Shown: positions 5,543-5,920 of the stretch, in pieces | Layout of the letters: every line of letters begins with the position of its first letter | Position numbering within the stretch: position 1 is the stretch's first letter | Assembly (NCBI GenBank): GCA_003162595.1 | Contig: PMNJ01000361.1 | Location: forward strand, 1-5,920 | Length of the DNA: 5,920 bases | Reading direction: 5' to 3' | Origin: Bacteroidales bacterium | Lineage (GTDB): Bacteria > Bacteroidota > Bacteroidia > Bacteroidales > VadinHA17 | The notes under the pieces: generated by a model | Told to the model about the DNA's origin: nothing | Database searches by the model: none | Seen by the model: the letters and a program-made list of their open reading frames with translations, nothing else | Program-made: the position numbers and the translations under genes

Positions 5543-5920
5543 TTAAACCATGATTTTTGATCGCCTGTTTTGAAATAAGATCCCTGAAATAATAAGAACT
5601 AAACCTAAAGGTGTAGTATAATAAACGGATTCGTGAAGAAAAAAGTGTATAAAAAACAGTGAAAAAAATGGGGCCAGGTAAACCATATTACTTACGATCG
5701 CTGTGGTAGAAGACATCTGAAGCGCTTTCAGCCAGAAAAAAAAGGTTATTCCCATCTCAAATATACCGACATAGATTGATGCAGCCAGCCCCCTGAATCC
5801 TGTTTCAAAATGCCATCTTCCGAGTATAATCATTGTACCTATAAGATATGTCGAGCCAAAAACAAAATTAAGAAGAAGCTTAACTCCCTCATCCCTCTTA
5901 TCTTTCACATTAAGGATAAA
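5543..5920 (-). CDS. EamA-type (drug/metabolite transporter superfamily) permease, C-terminal part
   Basis: Integral inner-membrane transporter fragment of 125 residues. The frame stays open to the last base of the window, so the GTG at 5908 is internal and the N-terminal half (full EamA proteins are about 290-300 residues with ten membrane helices) lies outside. A short charged loop (VKDKRDEG, 5-12) is followed by hydrophobic segments at roughly 13-33, 45-65, 70-95 (probably two helices) and 103-116. A basic tail (QNRRSK) fits the positive-inside rule. The GIFEMGITFFFWLKAL stretch, the later LAPFFS, and FLHES followed by LGLVLIISGIL are the familiar pattern of the second EamA repeat. The substrate cannot be predicted; relatives export amino acids or metabolites. 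It is the first visible gene of the minus-strand cluster, and the AT-rich 32 nt before the S41 gene contain no convincing promoter. Confidence 0.88.
   Translation of the reverse strand, partial: FILNVKDKRDEGVKLLLNFVFGSTYLIGTMIILGRWHFETGFRGLAASIYVGIFEMGITFFFWLKALQMSSTTAIVSNMVYLAPFFSLFFIHFFLHESVYYTTPLGLVLIISGILFQNRRSKIMV

Noticed and set aside
5543..5908. GTG at 5908 as the start of the permease gene
   Set aside because: The frame continues to the window end, and only the second EamA repeat is present, so the start lies outside.
1..5920. Mobile element, phage, defence island or CRISPR array
   Set aside because: No transposase, integrase, toxin-antitoxin or nuclease-defence gene, no regularly spaced repeats and no terminal inverted repeats were seen; the genes are mainly housekeeping or envelope functions.

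Overview
The window reads as ordinary chromosomal DNA from a member of the Bacteroidota, probably near Bacteroidales/Marinilabiliales. The order is an impression, not a proof. The grounds are an AT-rich base composition, promoter-like elements of the Bacteroidota type (TTG, about 20 nt, then TAnnTTTG), start codons mostly without Shine-Dalgarno sequences, several lipoproteins with an xGSC or SSC lipobox, and proteins whose style (S41 lipoprotein, Rieske-like lipoprotein, GreA followed by a HIT protein) fits that phylum. There is no transposase, integrase, phage gene, CRISPR array, tRNA or rRNA, and no gene-free stretch over 300 bp. The longest gap is 1861-2001 (141 bp).

Layout. Positions 1-900 (+) hold the C-terminal two thirds of S-adenosylhomocysteine hydrolase (ahcY), cut by the window start. 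It converges with a small Rieske-like lipoprotein gene on the minus strand (918-1394). An 82-bp divergent spacer separates that gene from a small, exported, extremely Lys/Arg-rich protein of unknown function (1477-1860, +). A 141-bp spacer with a clear promoter and a terminator-like hairpin leads into a tight plus-strand cluster: greA (2002-2475), a HIT-family nucleotide hydrolase/transferase (2496-2894) and a ComF-type phosphoribosyltransferase (2916-3617), with gaps of 20 and 21 nt. Five bases separate its end from a converging minus-strand cluster. Read in its own direction, that cluster is an EamA-type permease (5920-5543, 5' part outside the window), an S41 peptidase lipoprotein with a PDZ domain (5510-4206) and ruvC (4201-3623), which appears to start at TTG.

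The genes do not form one pathway. They are housekeeping functions (methyl cycle, transcript-cleavage factor, Holliday-junction resolvase) mixed with cell-envelope lipoproteins. I do not see a convincing new multi-gene system. The observations most worth checking are a promoter-hairpin-U-tract leader immediately before greA, reminiscent of the E. coli greA leader that makes GraL RNAs; a Rieske-like domain in which the second ligand histidine is replaced by cysteine (3Cys-1His); and the secreted polybasic protein with no recognised family.
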